A stretch of 64,000 nt of DNA from an uncultured Methylopila sp. (GCA_902168115.1 CABHPB010000072.1:1-64000); one strand, 5' to 3'; positions 52,623-62,311 are shown, counted from the stretch's first letter. Notes: generated by a model from the letters alone, not told the origin. Numbers and translations are program-made.

Positions 52623-52638
52623 TGGCACGGCCGTTGCC
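52623..52638 (+). promoter_or_regulatory. Sigma-54 promoter of amt
   Basis: TGGCACG (52623-52629), four bases, TTGC (52634-52637): a full match to the RpoN consensus TGGCACG-N4-TTGC. The start of transcription would be near 52650, about 45 bases before the amt ATG. Confidence 0.8.
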
Positions 52639-52693
52639 TCCCGAACCCTTCGAGTCGCGCGTGCGGCTCGACGATCAAACGGGGGTCGGCCAT

Positions 52694-54106
52694 ATGACGG
52701 AACAGCTTGGCGCGCTGACGACGATATTCACCGAGTTCTACTTCTTCCTGACCGTCGTGTTGATGTTCTTCATCCACGTCGGCTTCTGCATGTACGAGGT
52801 CGGCGCCGCCCGTACGAAGAACGTCCAGCACACGTTGCTGAAGAACACCATGGCGATCCCGCTGGTCGGGCTGTGCTTCTTCCTGTTCGGCATGTGGATC
52901 TATATCGCCTTCCAGGGCTGGCCGGTGACGAGCCTGTCGCTCAGCCTCTCGACCGGCTTCGAGCCATGGTCGCAGAAGATCGCTCCGAATCTTTCGGACC
53001 GCATCTCGGGCGTGTTCTGGGCGGCCTTCGCGCTGTTCGGCATGACGGCGGCCTCGATCGTCTCGGGCTCGCTGATCGAGCGGACCAAGACCTCCGCCTT
53101 TTTCATCATCGCGATCTATGTCGGCGCGATCGCCTGGGTGGTTCCGGCGGCGTGGGGCTGGGCCGGCAACGGCTGGATGGCCCAGTATCTCGGCTTTCAC
53201 GACCAGTACTGCTCGGCCGTCCTGCACTCGGTCGCGGGCTTTGCGACGCTCGGCGTCCTGATGCATCTCGGCCCGCGCATCGGCAAGTTCGCCGCCGACG
53301 GCACGCCGCGCGAGATCCCGCCGCACAATCCCTGGCTGGTCACGATCGGCCTGTTCATGATCTTCATCGGCTTCTGGGGTTTTTACGCCGCCTGCCACAT
53401 CCCGATCGCGAACGTCGCGGCCGAGGGCGCAACGCCCTACTTCACCGCGACCAACATCTACGGCGTGCCGATCACCCTTTCCGGCGTCGTGATGAACTTC
53501 TCGCTCGCCCTCTTCGGCGGCATGGTCACCGCCTACATCGTGTCCAAGGGCAACCCGTTCTGGACCTATTCGGGCGGCCTGACCGGCCTGATCTCGGCCT
53601 CGGCCGGCAACGACCTCTACCACCCGGTCATCGCGCTGGTGATCGCGGTCGCAGGCACGGTGATGGCCTACAAGCTGCACTACTGGCAGGAGAAGAAGTT
53701 CAAGATCGACGACGCCGTCGGCGCGGTCTCGGTCCACGGCTATTGCGGCCTGTTCGGCGGCGTGGTCGCAGGCTTCGCGCTCTGGGGCTATCCGGCGATC
53801 ATGCCGTCCGCCGGCACGGCGGTCGCGCTCGGCGAGGGCGTCGGCTGGTTCGGCGTGAACGCCGAGGGCCTGCCGATCGTCACGCCGTTCGGCAACATCA
53901 TCGGATCGCTGGTCTTCGCCCTCGGCTTCGGCCTGCTGCCGGGCTGGGCGCTGGGCAAGATCCTGTCCTCGCTCGGCATGCTGCGCGTGTCTCCCGAGAA
54001 GGAACTGCTTGGCCTCGACGGCAGGCACGTTCCGACGACCTACCCGGCGCATTCGGGCCTGGAGGCCGAGTTCGAGGCCATCCAGCGCGCCGAAGCCAAG
54101 ATCTGA
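52694..54106 (+). CDS. amt: Ammonium transporter (Amt family)
   Basis: 470 residues with about 11 hydrophobic segments. It shows the Amt pore histidines in CSAVLHSVAGFATLG and AVSVHGYCGLFGGVVAG. The N-terminus lacks the long signal-like first helix of E. coli AmtB and sequence is somewhat diverged, so it belongs to a less-studied Amt branch. It moves ammonium across the inner membrane for assimilation. ATG 52694 follows a GGGGG site and the sigma-54/NtrC control elements. No glnK is seen next to it; the following gene is a 70-residue membrane protein. Confidence 0.9.
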   Translation: MTEQLGALTTIFTEFYFFLTVVLMFFIHVGFCMYEVGAARTKNVQHTLLKNTMAIPLVGLCFFLFGMWIYIAFQGWPVTSLSLSLSTGFEPWSQKIAPNLSDRISGVFWAAFALFGMTAASIVSGSLIERTKTSAFFIIAIYVGAIAWVVPAAWGWAGNGWMAQYLGFHDQYCSAVLHSVAGFATLGVLMHLGPRIGKFAADGTPREIPPHNPWLVTIGLFMIFIGFWGFYAACHIPIANVAAEGATPYFTATNIYGVPITLSGVVMNFSLALFGGMVTAYIVSKGNPFWTYSGGLTGLISASAGNDLYHPVIALVIAVAGTVMAYKLHYWQEKKFKIDDAVGAVSVHGYCGLFGGVVAGFALWGYPAIMPSAGTAVALGEGVGWFGVNAEGLPIVTPFGNIIGSLVFALGFGLLPGWALGKILSSLGMLRVSPEKELLGLDGRHVPTTYPAHSGLEAEFEAIQRAEAKI

Positions 54107-54130
54107 CGTCCGCTTCCAAGGAGAAAACCC

Positions 54131-54343
54131 ATGAGCACAGGCATCACGTCCGTCGCCAACCTTGCGGATCTCGCGGCGGTCTATCCCTTCGCGGGCTATG
54201 AGTGGCTGTTCACGCTGATCGTGGTCGGCTTTACGCTGTACTTCATCGCGGCGCAGATCTCGATGGACAAGGAAGAGTCTGCCGAGGCCGTGTCGACGAC
54301 GATCCCGGCGACGCCGGCGACCACGATCGTCCCGGCGGAGTAA
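54131..54343 (+). CDS. Small single-helix membrane protein after amt
   Basis: 70 residues, not recognised. A polar N-terminus (MSTGITSVANLADLAAVYPF) leads to one membrane helix (about 24-42, WLFTLIVVGFTLYFIAA), then an acidic, Thr/Pro-rich tail. AAGGAG precedes the ATG at 54131, 24 bases after the amt stop, so the two are surely co-transcribed. It may be an accessory subunit or a regulator of Amt instead of the usual GlnK partner. I do not know a family for it. Confidence 0.7.
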   Translation: MSTGITSVANLADLAAVYPFAGYEWLFTLIVVGFTLYFIAAQISMDKEESAEAVSTTIPATPATTIVPAE

Positions 54344-54382
54344 GCGCTGCGGCCGACCTCTGGTCGGCCAGCTCGAGACGGC

Positions 54383-54415
54383 GAGGGCCCGGTCGCATGT
54401 CGCGGCCGGGCCCTC
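54383..54415 (+). terminator. Terminator of the amt operon
   Basis: GAGGGCCCGG (54383-54392) and CCGGGCCCTC (54406-54415) form a 10-bp stem, 40 bases past the small membrane protein stop. It is followed by CTTCGTCTTC, a weak pyrimidine tail. Confidence 0.65.
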
Positions 54416-54478
54416 CTTCGTCTTCAGAAATCCGCGCGGCGCCTGGTAGCGCCCGCCGCAGTCGGACTCCGAAAAGGC

Positions 54479-54757
54479 TTACTTCGCCTTTCCGGACGTC
54501 GTCGACGTGGTCGTGTTCGTCGTGCTGTCGGCCTTGTTGTGGCCGGGCGCGTTCTCGCTGTTGCCCGGGCCTGCCGGATCGTGGCCCGGCGCAGCGCCGC
54601 TCGCCCCCGGCGCAGTGGTGGTGGACGTGCTGGTCGAGCTTTTGTCGCTCATGCCCGAAGAATCGCTCTTGGCCTTGTCACCGGCCATGGCCCCGACGCT
54701 CGCGCCGAGCAGGATCGCGGAGGCGCAGGCGATGGTGCGGATGGGAGCGAAAGTCAT
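54479..54757 (-). CDS. Small secreted Ser/Thr-rich protein
   Basis: 92 residues. A signal peptide (about 1-25, SAILLGASVGAMAGD) is followed by a low-complexity mature part rich in Ser, Thr, Gly, Asp and Lys (SSTSTSTTTAPG, STTNTTTSTTSGKAK) with two PGH-type repeats. It has no recognisable domain. It is likely an intrinsically disordered periplasmic or surface protein. It is between the convergent amt terminator and the acyl-CoA synthetase gene, 119 bases downstream of the latter on the same strand. Confidence 0.6.
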   Translation of the reverse strand: MTFAPIRTIACASAILLGASVGAMAGDKAKSDSSGMSDKSSTSTSTTTAPGASGAAPGHDPAGPGNSENAPGHNKADSTTNTTTSTTSGKAK

Positions 54758-54876
54758 GTGGCGTCTCTCCTGGGGCGGTTCATGTTCCGCCGCTGTCTGT
54801 CTGCCGACCCTCGCGTCCCCAACCCTCCAGACGCGGCTTCGTTCCGGATCGCCATGACAATAATAAGAATACGGTA

Positions 54877-56499
54877 TTACCCCTCTCGGGCGCGGTCGCG
54901 CAGCAAGTATTTCTGCACCTTGCCGGTCGAGGTTTTCGGAAGCTCGTCAAAAATCACGGTTTTCGGCGCCTTGAAGCGGGCGAGGCGCTCCTGGCACCAG
55001 CCGATCAGCTCTTCCTCGCTCGCCGATTTGCCGGGCTTCAGTTCGACGAAGGCGCAAGGCGTCTCGCCCCACTTGTCGTCGGGCTTCGCGACCACCGCGA
55101 CCGCCGCGACGGCGGGGTGCTTGTAGAGCGCGTCCTCGACCTCGATGGAGGAGATGTTCTCGCCGCCCGAGATGATGATGTCTTTGGAGCGGTCCTTGAT
55201 CTGCACGTATTTGTCGGGGTGGCGGACGCCGAGGTCGCCCGAGTGGAACCAGCCGCCGCGGAAGGCGGCCTCGGTGGCCTTCGGGTTCTTGAGATAGCCC
55301 TTCATCACCACGTTGCCGCGGAACATGAGTTCGCCGATTGTCTCGCCGTCGTCGGGGACGAACTCCATAGTCTCCGGGTCGATGACGCGAAAATCCTCGA
55401 GCGCGGCGTATCGGACGCCCTGCCGCGCCTTGCGCTTGGCCTGGCCGGGCAGGTCGAGGTCGGACCAGTCCTCGTGCCAGTCGTTCACGACCGCCGGACC
55501 GTAGGTCTCTGTCAGGCCGTAGAGATGGGTCACCTCGAAGCCGGCGTCCTTCATGCCGGCCAGAACGGCCTCGGGCGGAGGCGCGGCGGCGCTGAAGAAC
55601 GCCACGACATGCGGCAGCGGCTTCTTCTCTTCGTCCGGCGCGTTGATCAGCGTCGCCATGACGATCGGCGCGCCGCAGAGATGGGTGACCTTGTGCTCGG
55701 CGATCGCCTCGTACATCGCCTTGGCGCGCACCTGTCTGAGGCACACGTGCGTCCCGGCCGTGACCGACACCGACCAGGTGAAGCACCAGCCGTTGCAATG
55801 GAACATCGGCAGCGTCCAGAGATAGATCGGATGCTTGCCCATGTTGCCGGTCACCACGTTGCCGGTGGCGAGCAGATGCGCGCCGCGGTGGTGATAGACG
55901 ACGCCCTTCGGATCGCCCGTGGTGCCGGAGGTGTAGTTCAGGGAGATCGCGTCCCACTCATCGCCGGCCCAGACCGGCGCCTCGTCGGGCTCGGCCTCGG
56001 CGAGCAGCGCCTCGTAGTCGAGATCGGAGATCGCCTCGCCGTCGCCATTGTATTCGGGGTCGCTGACGGTCACGAGCAGCGGCTTGACCTTGGCCTTGCC
56101 GAGCGCCTCGCGCATCACCTTGGTGTATTCGCGGTCGACGATCAGGACCTTGGAATCGGCGTGGTCGAGCGTGAAGGCGAGGATGTCTGCGTCGAGCCGG
56201 GTGTTCAGCGTGTTCAGCACGCCGCTGGTCATCGGCACGCCGTAGTGCGCCTCGAGCATTTCCGGCGTGTTGGCGAGAAGGACCGAGACGGTGTCGCCGC
56301 GCTTGACGCCGCGCTTGACGAGCGCCGCCGCAAGCCGGCGCGAGCGGTCCCAGAACTCGGCGTAGGTGCGCCGGAGCGGCCCGTGGATGACGGCGACGCG
56401 CTCGGGAAACACCATGGCCGAGCGCGACAGGAAGCCGATCGGCGTCAGCGGCTGGTAGTTGGCCGGGGTCTTGGGAAGATCGTCGTAGGGCGTCGTCAT
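54877..56499 (-). CDS. Acyl-CoA synthetase (AMP-forming)
   Basis: 540 residues of the adenylate-forming superfamily: P-loop-like YTSGTTGDPKGVVYHH, the A5 region HLYGLTETYGPAV, the hinge block WFHSGDLGVRHPDKYVQIKD and the C-terminal catalytic lysine in PKTSTGKVQKYLLR. It activates a carboxylic acid (medium-chain, branched or aromatic) to its CoA thioester. It resembles the AlkK/DmdB-like group; the substrate cannot be fixed. It lies next to a large inverted repeat. Confidence 0.9.
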   Translation of the reverse strand: MTTPYDDLPKTPANYQPLTPIGFLSRSAMVFPERVAVIHGPLRRTYAEFWDRSRRLAAALVKRGVKRGDTVSVLLANTPEMLEAHYGVPMTSGVLNTLNTRLDADILAFTLDHADSKVLIVDREYTKVMREALGKAKVKPLLVTVSDPEYNGDGEAISDLDYEALLAEAEPDEAPVWAGDEWDAISLNYTSGTTGDPKGVVYHHRGAHLLATGNVVTGNMGKHPIYLWTLPMFHCNGWCFTWSVSVTAGTHVCLRQVRAKAMYEAIAEHKVTHLCGAPIVMATLINAPDEEKKPLPHVVAFFSAAAPPPEAVLAGMKDAGFEVTHLYGLTETYGPAVVNDWHEDWSDLDLPGQAKRKARQGVRYAALEDFRVIDPETMEFVPDDGETIGELMFRGNVVMKGYLKNPKATEAAFRGGWFHSGDLGVRHPDKYVQIKDRSKDIIISGGENISSIEVEDALYKHPAVAAVAVVAKPDDKWGETPCAFVELKPGKSASEEELIGWCQERLARFKAPKTVIFDELPKTSTGKVQKYLLRDRAREG

Positions 56500-56658
56500 T
56501 CGGCGGTCTCTATCGGTCGATCGAAGTTGGTGATCGGGGCGCGATCGATAGCAATGCGCGGGCGCTGGGCCAAGACGCTTTTCGGCGGGGCTGGAGCTTT
56601 AGGGGCGCGAGCCGGCCAGGCCAATTGAACGCTCGGCGAATATGTGGACGCGGAGGCC

Positions 56659-56769
56659 GACTGCGTGCTTCGAGACGGCGCTTCGCGCCTCCTCAGCATG
56701 AGGACCGCCGCGAGACTGAACCTGCCTTATGCTGAGGAGCGCCGAAGGCGCGTCTCGAAGCACGCAGTC
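56659..56769. repeat. Large imperfect inverted repeat (about 45-base arms)
   Basis: The left arm (56659-56703) begins GACTGCGTGCTTCGAGAC and ends CCTCAGCATGAGG. The right arm (56725-56769) begins CCTTATGCTGAGG and ends GTCTCGAAGCACGCAGTC. The outer 18 bases pair perfectly. The type (CTTCGAGACG...CCTCAGCATGAGG) is widespread in Hyphomicrobiales genomes. It fills the acs-glgA gap, 5 bases past the glgA stop. Confidence 0.8.
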
Positions 56770-56773
56770 CGTT

Positions 56774-58216
56774 TCAGTCCGCGAGTTCGCGGAACAGCTC
56801 TGCGTAGCGCCTGGCGCTCGCGCTCCACGACACGTCGCTCGCCATGCCGTTGGCCTGCAGGCGCGACCAGGCCGGGCGATCGGCCCAGAGCGCTGCCGTC
56901 CGGCGGAGCGCGGCGTCGAGCGCGGACTGGCAGACGGGCGAGAACTGGACGCCGGTCGCGACCCCGGCCGCAACGCCCGCGGGGTTGGCGTCGATCACGG
57001 TGTCCGCGAGCCCGCCGACCCGCGCGACGACCGGGACCGCGCCGTAGCGCAGCGCGCAGAGCTGAGTGAGGCCGCAGGGCTCGAAGCGGGACGGAACCAG
57101 GATCGCGTCGGCGCCGGCCTGCATCAGATGCGCGAGGTCCTCGTCATAGCCGATGAAGGCGCCGATGCGGCCGGGATGGGCGGCGGCGAGGTTGCGGTAG
57201 CGATCCTCCAGCCAGCCGTCGCCGGCGCCGATCAGCGCGAGATTGGCCCCGAGCTCGAGGATGAGCGGCACGGCTTCGGCGAGCAGGTCGAGGCCCTTCT
57301 GCACGGACAGGCGGCTGACGACGCCGAAGGTGAGGCGGTCGGGGTTTTGGTCGAGGCCGAAGCGCTCCGCGAGGGCGCGGCGGTTTTCTGCGCGGCCCGA
57401 GAGGTCGCGGGCCGAATAGCGCGCGGGGATGCGCTGGTCCGTCTCGGGGTTCCAGACCTCGCCGTCGATGCCGTTGAGGATGCCCGAGACGGTCGCGGCG
57501 CGGCCCGAGAGCAGGCCGTCGAGCCCGACGCCGCCGTCCGGCTCCAGGATCTCGCAGGCGTAGGTCGGGGAGACCGTGGTGACGCGGTCGGCGTGATAGA
57601 GCGCGGATTTGAGGAAGCCGATTCCGCCGTAATATTCGACGCCGTCGACCGACAGCGCTTCAGGCGGCAGCCTGAGGTCGGACGAGAGCGTGATCGGAAA
57701 CCAGCCCTGGAAGGCGATGTTGTGGATGGTCGCAACGATCGCCGGCCGGGGGCGCGGGTCATGCGCGATATAGGCCGCGGCCAGTCCCGCCTGCCAATCG
57801 TGCAGATGCACGACTTGCGGCAGCGGCAGCCCCGCGGCGCCGTGCGCGACCTCGTTCGCGACGAATCCGAGCGCGGCGAAGCGCTGCGCGTTGTCGGTCC
57901 AGTCGCGCCCGTCCGGCCCGCCATAAGGCCCGCCGCCGCGGTCGTAGAGATGGGGCGCGTCGAGGACGAGCAGGTCGAGGCCATCGTGCTCGGCGGCGAC
58001 CAATGAGGCCGGCCCGCCGAACAGGGCGTCGAACCGCGCGACGGTCTCGCCGCCCTGCAGCGACGAGAGCACCTTGCGATAGCCCGGCAGCAGGGTCGTT
58101 ACCTCGACGCCGTGCGGCCTGAGCGCGCCGGGCAGGGCGCCGGCGACGTCGGCGAGCCCGCCGGTCTTGATCAGCGGGAAGAGTTCGGAGGCGACGGCGA
58201 GGACGGGGAGGGACAT
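56774..58216 (-). CDS. glgA: Glycogen synthase
   Basis: 480 residues of GT5. The N-terminal KTGGLADVAGALPGAL motif binds ADP-glucose, and the C-terminal domain shows VPSRFEPCGLTQLCALRYGA. It elongates glycogen from ADP-glucose in the cytoplasm. Length is normal. ATG 58216. It follows glgC by 85 bases, and the order glgP-glgC-glgA is on one strand. Confidence 0.95.
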   Translation of the reverse strand: MSLPVLAVASELFPLIKTGGLADVAGALPGALRPHGVEVTTLLPGYRKVLSSLQGGETVARFDALFGGPASLVAAEHDGLDLLVLDAPHLYDRGGGPYGGPDGRDWTDNAQRFAALGFVANEVAHGAAGLPLPQVVHLHDWQAGLAAAYIAHDPRPRPAIVATIHNIAFQGWFPITLSSDLRLPPEALSVDGVEYYGGIGFLKSALYHADRVTTVSPTYACEILEPDGGVGLDGLLSGRAATVSGILNGIDGEVWNPETDQRIPARYSARDLSGRAENRRALAERFGLDQNPDRLTFGVVSRLSVQKGLDLLAEAVPLILELGANLALIGAGDGWLEDRYRNLAAAHPGRIGAFIGYDEDLAHLMQAGADAILVPSRFEPCGLTQLCALRYGAVPVVARVGGLADTVIDANPAGVAAGVATGVQFSPVCQSALDAALRRTAALWADRPAWSRLQANGMASDVSWSASARRYAELFRELAD

Positions 58217-58301
58217 GGGCGCGGCGCCTGTGGGACTGACGTGAGCTTACAGCCCACCGACCCGGGAATCGCAAGCGACGCGCAGGGTGGAAGATGGTCG
58301 G

Positions 58302-59564
58302 CTACAGCCGGTCGACCATCGCCTGGGTGATCAGGCACACGCCCTTCTCGGTGCGCCGGAACCGCGCCGCGTCGAGCTCCGGGTCCTCGCCGACGACGAG
58401 GCCTTCCGGAATCTTCACGCGGCTGTCGATCACCACGTTCTTCAGCCGCGCCTTACGGCCGATGTCGACGTAAGGCAGGATCACCGCGCGGTCGACGTCG
58501 GCGTAGGAGTTGACCCGCACCCCCGTGAACAGCAGCGACTCCTTCACGCCCGAGCCCGAGATGATGCAGCCGCCCGAGACGAGCGAGGAGATCGCCCGGC
58601 CGCGCCGGTCGTCATTGTCGTGGATGAATTTGGCGGGCGGGGTGATCTCGGAAAAGGTCCAGATCGGCCAGTCGTTGTCGTAGAGGTCGAGCCCGGGCAC
58701 GAAGTCGGTGAGGTCGACATTGGCCTCGAAATAGGCGTCGACCGTGCCGACGTCGCGCCAGTAGGGCTCGCCCTCCGCCTTCGAGCGGACGCAGGAGCGC
58801 GAGAAGTGGTGGGCGATCGCCTTGCCGCCCTTCACGATCGCCGGGATCAGGTCCTTGCCGAAGTCGTGGGACGAGTTCGGGTCCTCGGCGTCCTTGCGCA
58901 GGAGGTCGAACAGGAACTTGGTGTCGAAGACGTAGATGCCCATCGAGGCGAGCGCCATGTCGGGCTTGCCGGGCATGGCGGGCGGGTCGGCGGGCTTTTC
59001 GAGGAAGTCGACGATCCGGTTGCTGTCGTCGACATGCATGACGCCGAAGCCCGAGGCCTCCTCGCGCTTCACCTCGAGGCAGCCGACGGTGACGTCCGCG
59101 CAGTTCTCGACGTGCTGCGCGAGCATCTGCTCGTAGTCCATCTTGTAGATGTGGTCGCCCGCCAGCACGATGATGTGGCGGGGCGCGTAGTCCTCGACGA
59201 TGTCGATGTTCTGGTAGACCGCGTCGGCCGTGCCGAGATACCAGGCGTCCTCGGAGACGCGCTGGCTCGCCGGCAGGATGTCGAAGCTCTCGTTGCGCTC
59301 GGTGCGGAAGAAGTTCCAGCCGCGCTGCAGGTGCCGGATCAGGCTGTGCGCCTTGTACTGGGTCGCGACGCCGATGCGGCGGATGCCGGAATTGAGCGCG
59401 TTCGACAGCGCGAAGTCGATGATCCGCGTCTTGCCGCCGAAATACACGGCGGGCTTCGCCCGCCTGTCCGTGAGCTCCATGAGGCGCGAGCCGCGCCCTC
59501 CCGCGAGCACGAACGCCATCGCCCCACGCGCATAGGGCGGGCCGGGTGGAAACTCATGCGGCAT
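58302..59564 (-). CDS. glgC: Glucose-1-phosphate adenylyltransferase
   Basis: 420 residues: nucleotidyltransferase loop [20 protein letters not shown], substrate segment [20 protein letters not shown], the [13 protein letters not shown] region and C-terminal left-handed beta-helix repeats. It makes ADP-glucose from ATP and glucose-1-phosphate, the committed step to glycogen. ATG 59564 follows GGGGGAGC. 48 bases after glgP. Confidence 0.96.
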   Translation of the reverse strand: MPHEFPPGPPYARGAMAFVLAGGRGSRLMELTDRRAKPAVYFGGKTRIIDFALSNALNSGIRRIGVATQYKAHSLIRHLQRGWNFFRTERNESFDILPASQRVSEDAWYLGTADAVYQNIDIVEDYAPRHIIVLAGDHIYKMDYEQMLAQHVENCADVTVGCLEVKREEASGFGVMHVDDSNRIVDFLEKPADPPAMPGKPDMALASMGIYVFDTKFLFDLLRKDAEDPNSSHDFGKDLIPAIVKGGKAIAHHFSRSCVRSKAEGEPYWRDVGTVDAYFEANVDLTDFVPGLDLYDNDWPIWTFSEITPPAKFIHDNDDRRGRAISSLVSGGCIISGSGVKESLLFTGVRVNSYADVDRAVILPYVDIGRKARLKNVVIDSRVKIPEGLVVGEDPELDAARFRRTEKGVCLITQAMVDRL

Positions 59565-59612
59565 GCGTATGCTCCCCCAGGCGCTGCGGCCGGTTCCCGA
59601 AAGCCCGTTTGG

Positions 59613-62117
59613 TCAGGCGTTGTCGGGGACGACGTCCCAGATCTCCCTGGCGTATTCACCTATGGTCCGGTCGGACGAAAACCATCCCACCCTCGCCGTG
59701 TTGATGATGCTCGACGTCATCCAGGCCGGCCTGTCGCGCCACTTCTTGTAGACCTGCCGCTGGGCGGCGAAGTAGGCGTCGAAGTCCGCGGTCACGAGGA
59801 AGGTGTCGTGGTTCAGCAGGCTCTCGACGAAGCCGCGGTAGCGGTTGGGATCGTCGGGCGAGAACACGCCGCCGCTGATCGAGTCGAGCACCTGGCGCAG
59901 GGTCGATGAGGCCTCGACAGCGACGCGCGCGTCGTAGCCGCGGCGCTTGCGCGCCTCGACCTCCTGTGCGGTCAGGCCGAAGATGAAGATGTTGTCGTCG
60001 CCGACATGCTCCTTGATCTCGACGTTCGCGCCGTCGAGCGTGCCGATCGTCAGCGCCCCGTTGAGCGCGAGCTTCATGTTGCCGGTGCCCGAGGCCTCGA
60101 GCCCCGCTGTTGAGATCTGCTCGGACAGGTCCGCCGCCGGGATGATGCGCTCGGCGAGGCTGACATTGTAGTTCGGCAGGAAGGCGACCTTGAGCAGGCC
60201 GCGCAGCGTCGGGTCGGAGTTGACGGTGCGGGCGATGTCGTTGGCGAGCTTTATGATGAGCTTGGCCGTGTGGTAGCTCGCCGCCGCCTTGCCGGCGAAG
60301 ATCTTCACCCGCGGCATCCAGGCTCGCATCGGCTGGGCCCGCATCGCGTTGTAGATCGCGACCGTCTCCAGCAGGTTGAGCAGCTGGCGCTTGTATTCGT
60401 GGATGCGCTTGATCTGGACGTCGAACAGGGCGTCCGGGTCGACATAGACCTCGTTGCGCTCCTGGATGATCTTCGCGAGCGCCAGCTTGTTCTCGCGCCG
60501 CGCGGCCATGATCTTGTCCTGCAGGCCGGAATCGCCCGCAAGCGGGATCAGCTTTTCCAGATGCTTCGGATCGTCGAGGAACGCCGGTCCGATCGCCTCC
60601 GTGATGACCGAGGTCAGGCCCGGATTGGCCTGCGCCAGCCAGCGGCGGAAGGTGATGCCGTTGGTCTTGTTGACGATCCGATCCGGGTGCAGCCCGTGCA
60701 GGTCGCGGAACACGGTCTGCTTCATCAGCTCGGTGTGGAGCGCGGACACCCCGTTCACCTTGTGCGAGCCGGTGAAGGCGAGCACGCCCATCCGCACGCG
60801 CCGGCCGTTCTGCTCGTCGATCAGCGAGATGGTCGACAGCAGTCCGTCGTCGCCGGGGCGTTTTTCGCGCGCAGCTTCGAGTTCGAGCGCGTTGATCAGG
60901 TAGATGATCTGCATGTGGCGCGGCAGCAGCCGCTCCATCAGCGGCACCGGCCAGCTTTCGAGCGCCTCCGGCAGCAGCGTGTGGTTGGTGTAGGAGCAGG
61001 TTGCGACCGTGATCTTCCACGCGTCGGCCCACGGCGTGCCGTGGATGTCGACGAGGATGCGCATCAGCTCCGGCACCGCGATCGTGGGGTGCGTGTCGTT
61101 GAGCTGGATCGCGACGTGCTCGGCAAGCGAACTGACGTCGCCGTTCTCGGCGATGTGGCGGTGGATCAGGTCCTGCAGCGACGCCGAGGTGAAGAAGTAT
61201 TCCTGCCGGAGCCGCAGCTCCTGGCCGGCGGGCGTCTCGTCGGACGGATAGAGGATCTTCGAGATCGACTCGATCCGCACCCGGTCGGAGAGCGCGCCGA
61301 CATAGTCGCCGCGGTTGAAGGCGTCGAGGGAGATCGGGTCGGGCGCCCGGGCGGACCAGAGGCGCAGCGTGTTGACGTGCTTGCCGCGCCAGCCGACCAC
61401 GGGCGTGTCGAAGGCGACCGCCTCGACCGTCTCGGCCGGCCGCCAGACGTGCCGCGGCTCCGGTCCCTGCATCACCTGCTCGACATAGCCGCCGAAGCCG
61501 ATCGGATAGTCGATCTCGGGGTGCGGGAACTCCCAGGGGTTGCCGAAGCTCAGCCAGTCTTCCGGATATTCCTGCTGCCAGCCGTCGCGCATGCCCTGGC
61601 GGAACAGGCCGTGGTCGTAGCGGATGCCGTAGCCGAAGGCCGGCACGCCGATGGAGGCCATCGAATCCATGAAGCAGGCGGCGAGGCGCCCGAGGCCGCC
61701 GTTGCCAAGGGCGGCGTCCGGTTCGGCGGTGCGGACCTTGTCGAGATCGACGCCGAGCGCCGCCAGCGCCTCGCGGGTCTCGTCGGTCAGGCCGAGATTG
61801 TGGAGCGCGTCGAACAGCAGGCGCCCGATCAGGAACTCCAGCGACAGGTAATAGACGCGCTTGGCGGGCTTGGGCTTTTCCGGGTCATGCTCGAGCGCCC
61901 AGCGGTCGACGATGCGGTCGCGGACCGCCAGCGCGGTGGCGACGAACCAGTCGCGGTTGCTCGCGGTCGCCGGCGTGCGGCCGACCGAATAGGTCAGCTC
62001 GGCGAGGATTTCCTTCGAGAGCTTCTTGACGTCGGCGTTGTGGTCCGGCGCGTCCGCGGGCGCTGCTCCCCGAACCGGTCGGACGGTCTCCGGGGATGCG
62101 ACTGCTGCGTCGGTCAT
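59613..62117 (-). CDS. glgP: Glycogen/maltodextrin phosphorylase
   Basis: 834 residues of GT35. Landmarks are LSLEFLIGRLLFDALHNLGL, the N-terminal catalytic region and the PLP-binding lysine in ASGTGNMKLALNGAL with GTLDGANVEI after it. It releases glucose-1-phosphate from glycogen. I chose ATG 62117 (GGAGAGG upstream), since the longer in-frame start is Arg-rich. It leads the glgP-glgC-glgA run; no branching or debranching enzyme gene is in the window. Confidence 0.95.
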   Translation of the reverse strand: MTDAAVASPETVRPVRGAAPADAPDHNADVKKLSKEILAELTYSVGRTPATASNRDWFVATALAVRDRIVDRWALEHDPEKPKPAKRVYYLSLEFLIGRLLFDALHNLGLTDETREALAALGVDLDKVRTAEPDAALGNGGLGRLAACFMDSMASIGVPAFGYGIRYDHGLFRQGMRDGWQQEYPEDWLSFGNPWEFPHPEIDYPIGFGGYVEQVMQGPEPRHVWRPAETVEAVAFDTPVVGWRGKHVNTLRLWSARAPDPISLDAFNRGDYVGALSDRVRIESISKILYPSDETPAGQELRLRQEYFFTSASLQDLIHRHIAENGDVSSLAEHVAIQLNDTHPTIAVPELMRILVDIHGTPWADAWKITVATCSYTNHTLLPEALESWPVPLMERLLPRHMQIIYLINALELEAAREKRPGDDGLLSTISLIDEQNGRRVRMGVLAFTGSHKVNGVSALHTELMKQTVFRDLHGLHPDRIVNKTNGITFRRWLAQANPGLTSVITEAIGPAFLDDPKHLEKLIPLAGDSGLQDKIMAARRENKLALAKIIQERNEVYVDPDALFDVQIKRIHEYKRQLLNLLETVAIYNAMRAQPMRAWMPRVKIFAGKAAASYHTAKLIIKLANDIARTVNSDPTLRGLLKVAFLPNYNVSLAERIIPAADLSEQISTAGLEASGTGNMKLALNGALTIGTLDGANVEIKEHVGDDNIFIFGLTAQEVEARKRRGYDARVAVEASSTLRQVLDSISGGVFSPDDPNRYRGFVESLLNHDTFLVTADFDAYFAAQRQVYKKWRDRPAWMTSSIINTARVGWFSSDRTIGEYAREIWDVVPDNA

Positions 62118-62279
62118 TCGGTCCTCTCCGTTGTTGCGCGGCCGACCGGGCCTGGCTCGGCGGCGTCGGCCGGCCCCGGCAAAGGATTGCTGCAACGCAG
62201 TAGACGACGCCTGGGGGCGTGAGGGCAAGGGGCGCGGGGATCGCCCGCGCATTTGATCCTTCGAACCGGCGCAGCGGAC

Positions 62280-62311
62280 AAAAAAAGAGGCGGGCCCGCA
62301 AGGGCCCGCCT
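62280..62311 (-). terminator. Intrinsic terminator of xoxF
   Basis: AGGCGGGCCC (62288-62297) and GGGCCCGCCT (62302-62311) pair perfectly around GCAA. On the minus strand the hairpin is followed by CTTTTTTTG, the classical T-run. It stands 92 bases past the xoxF stop. Confidence 0.92.
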
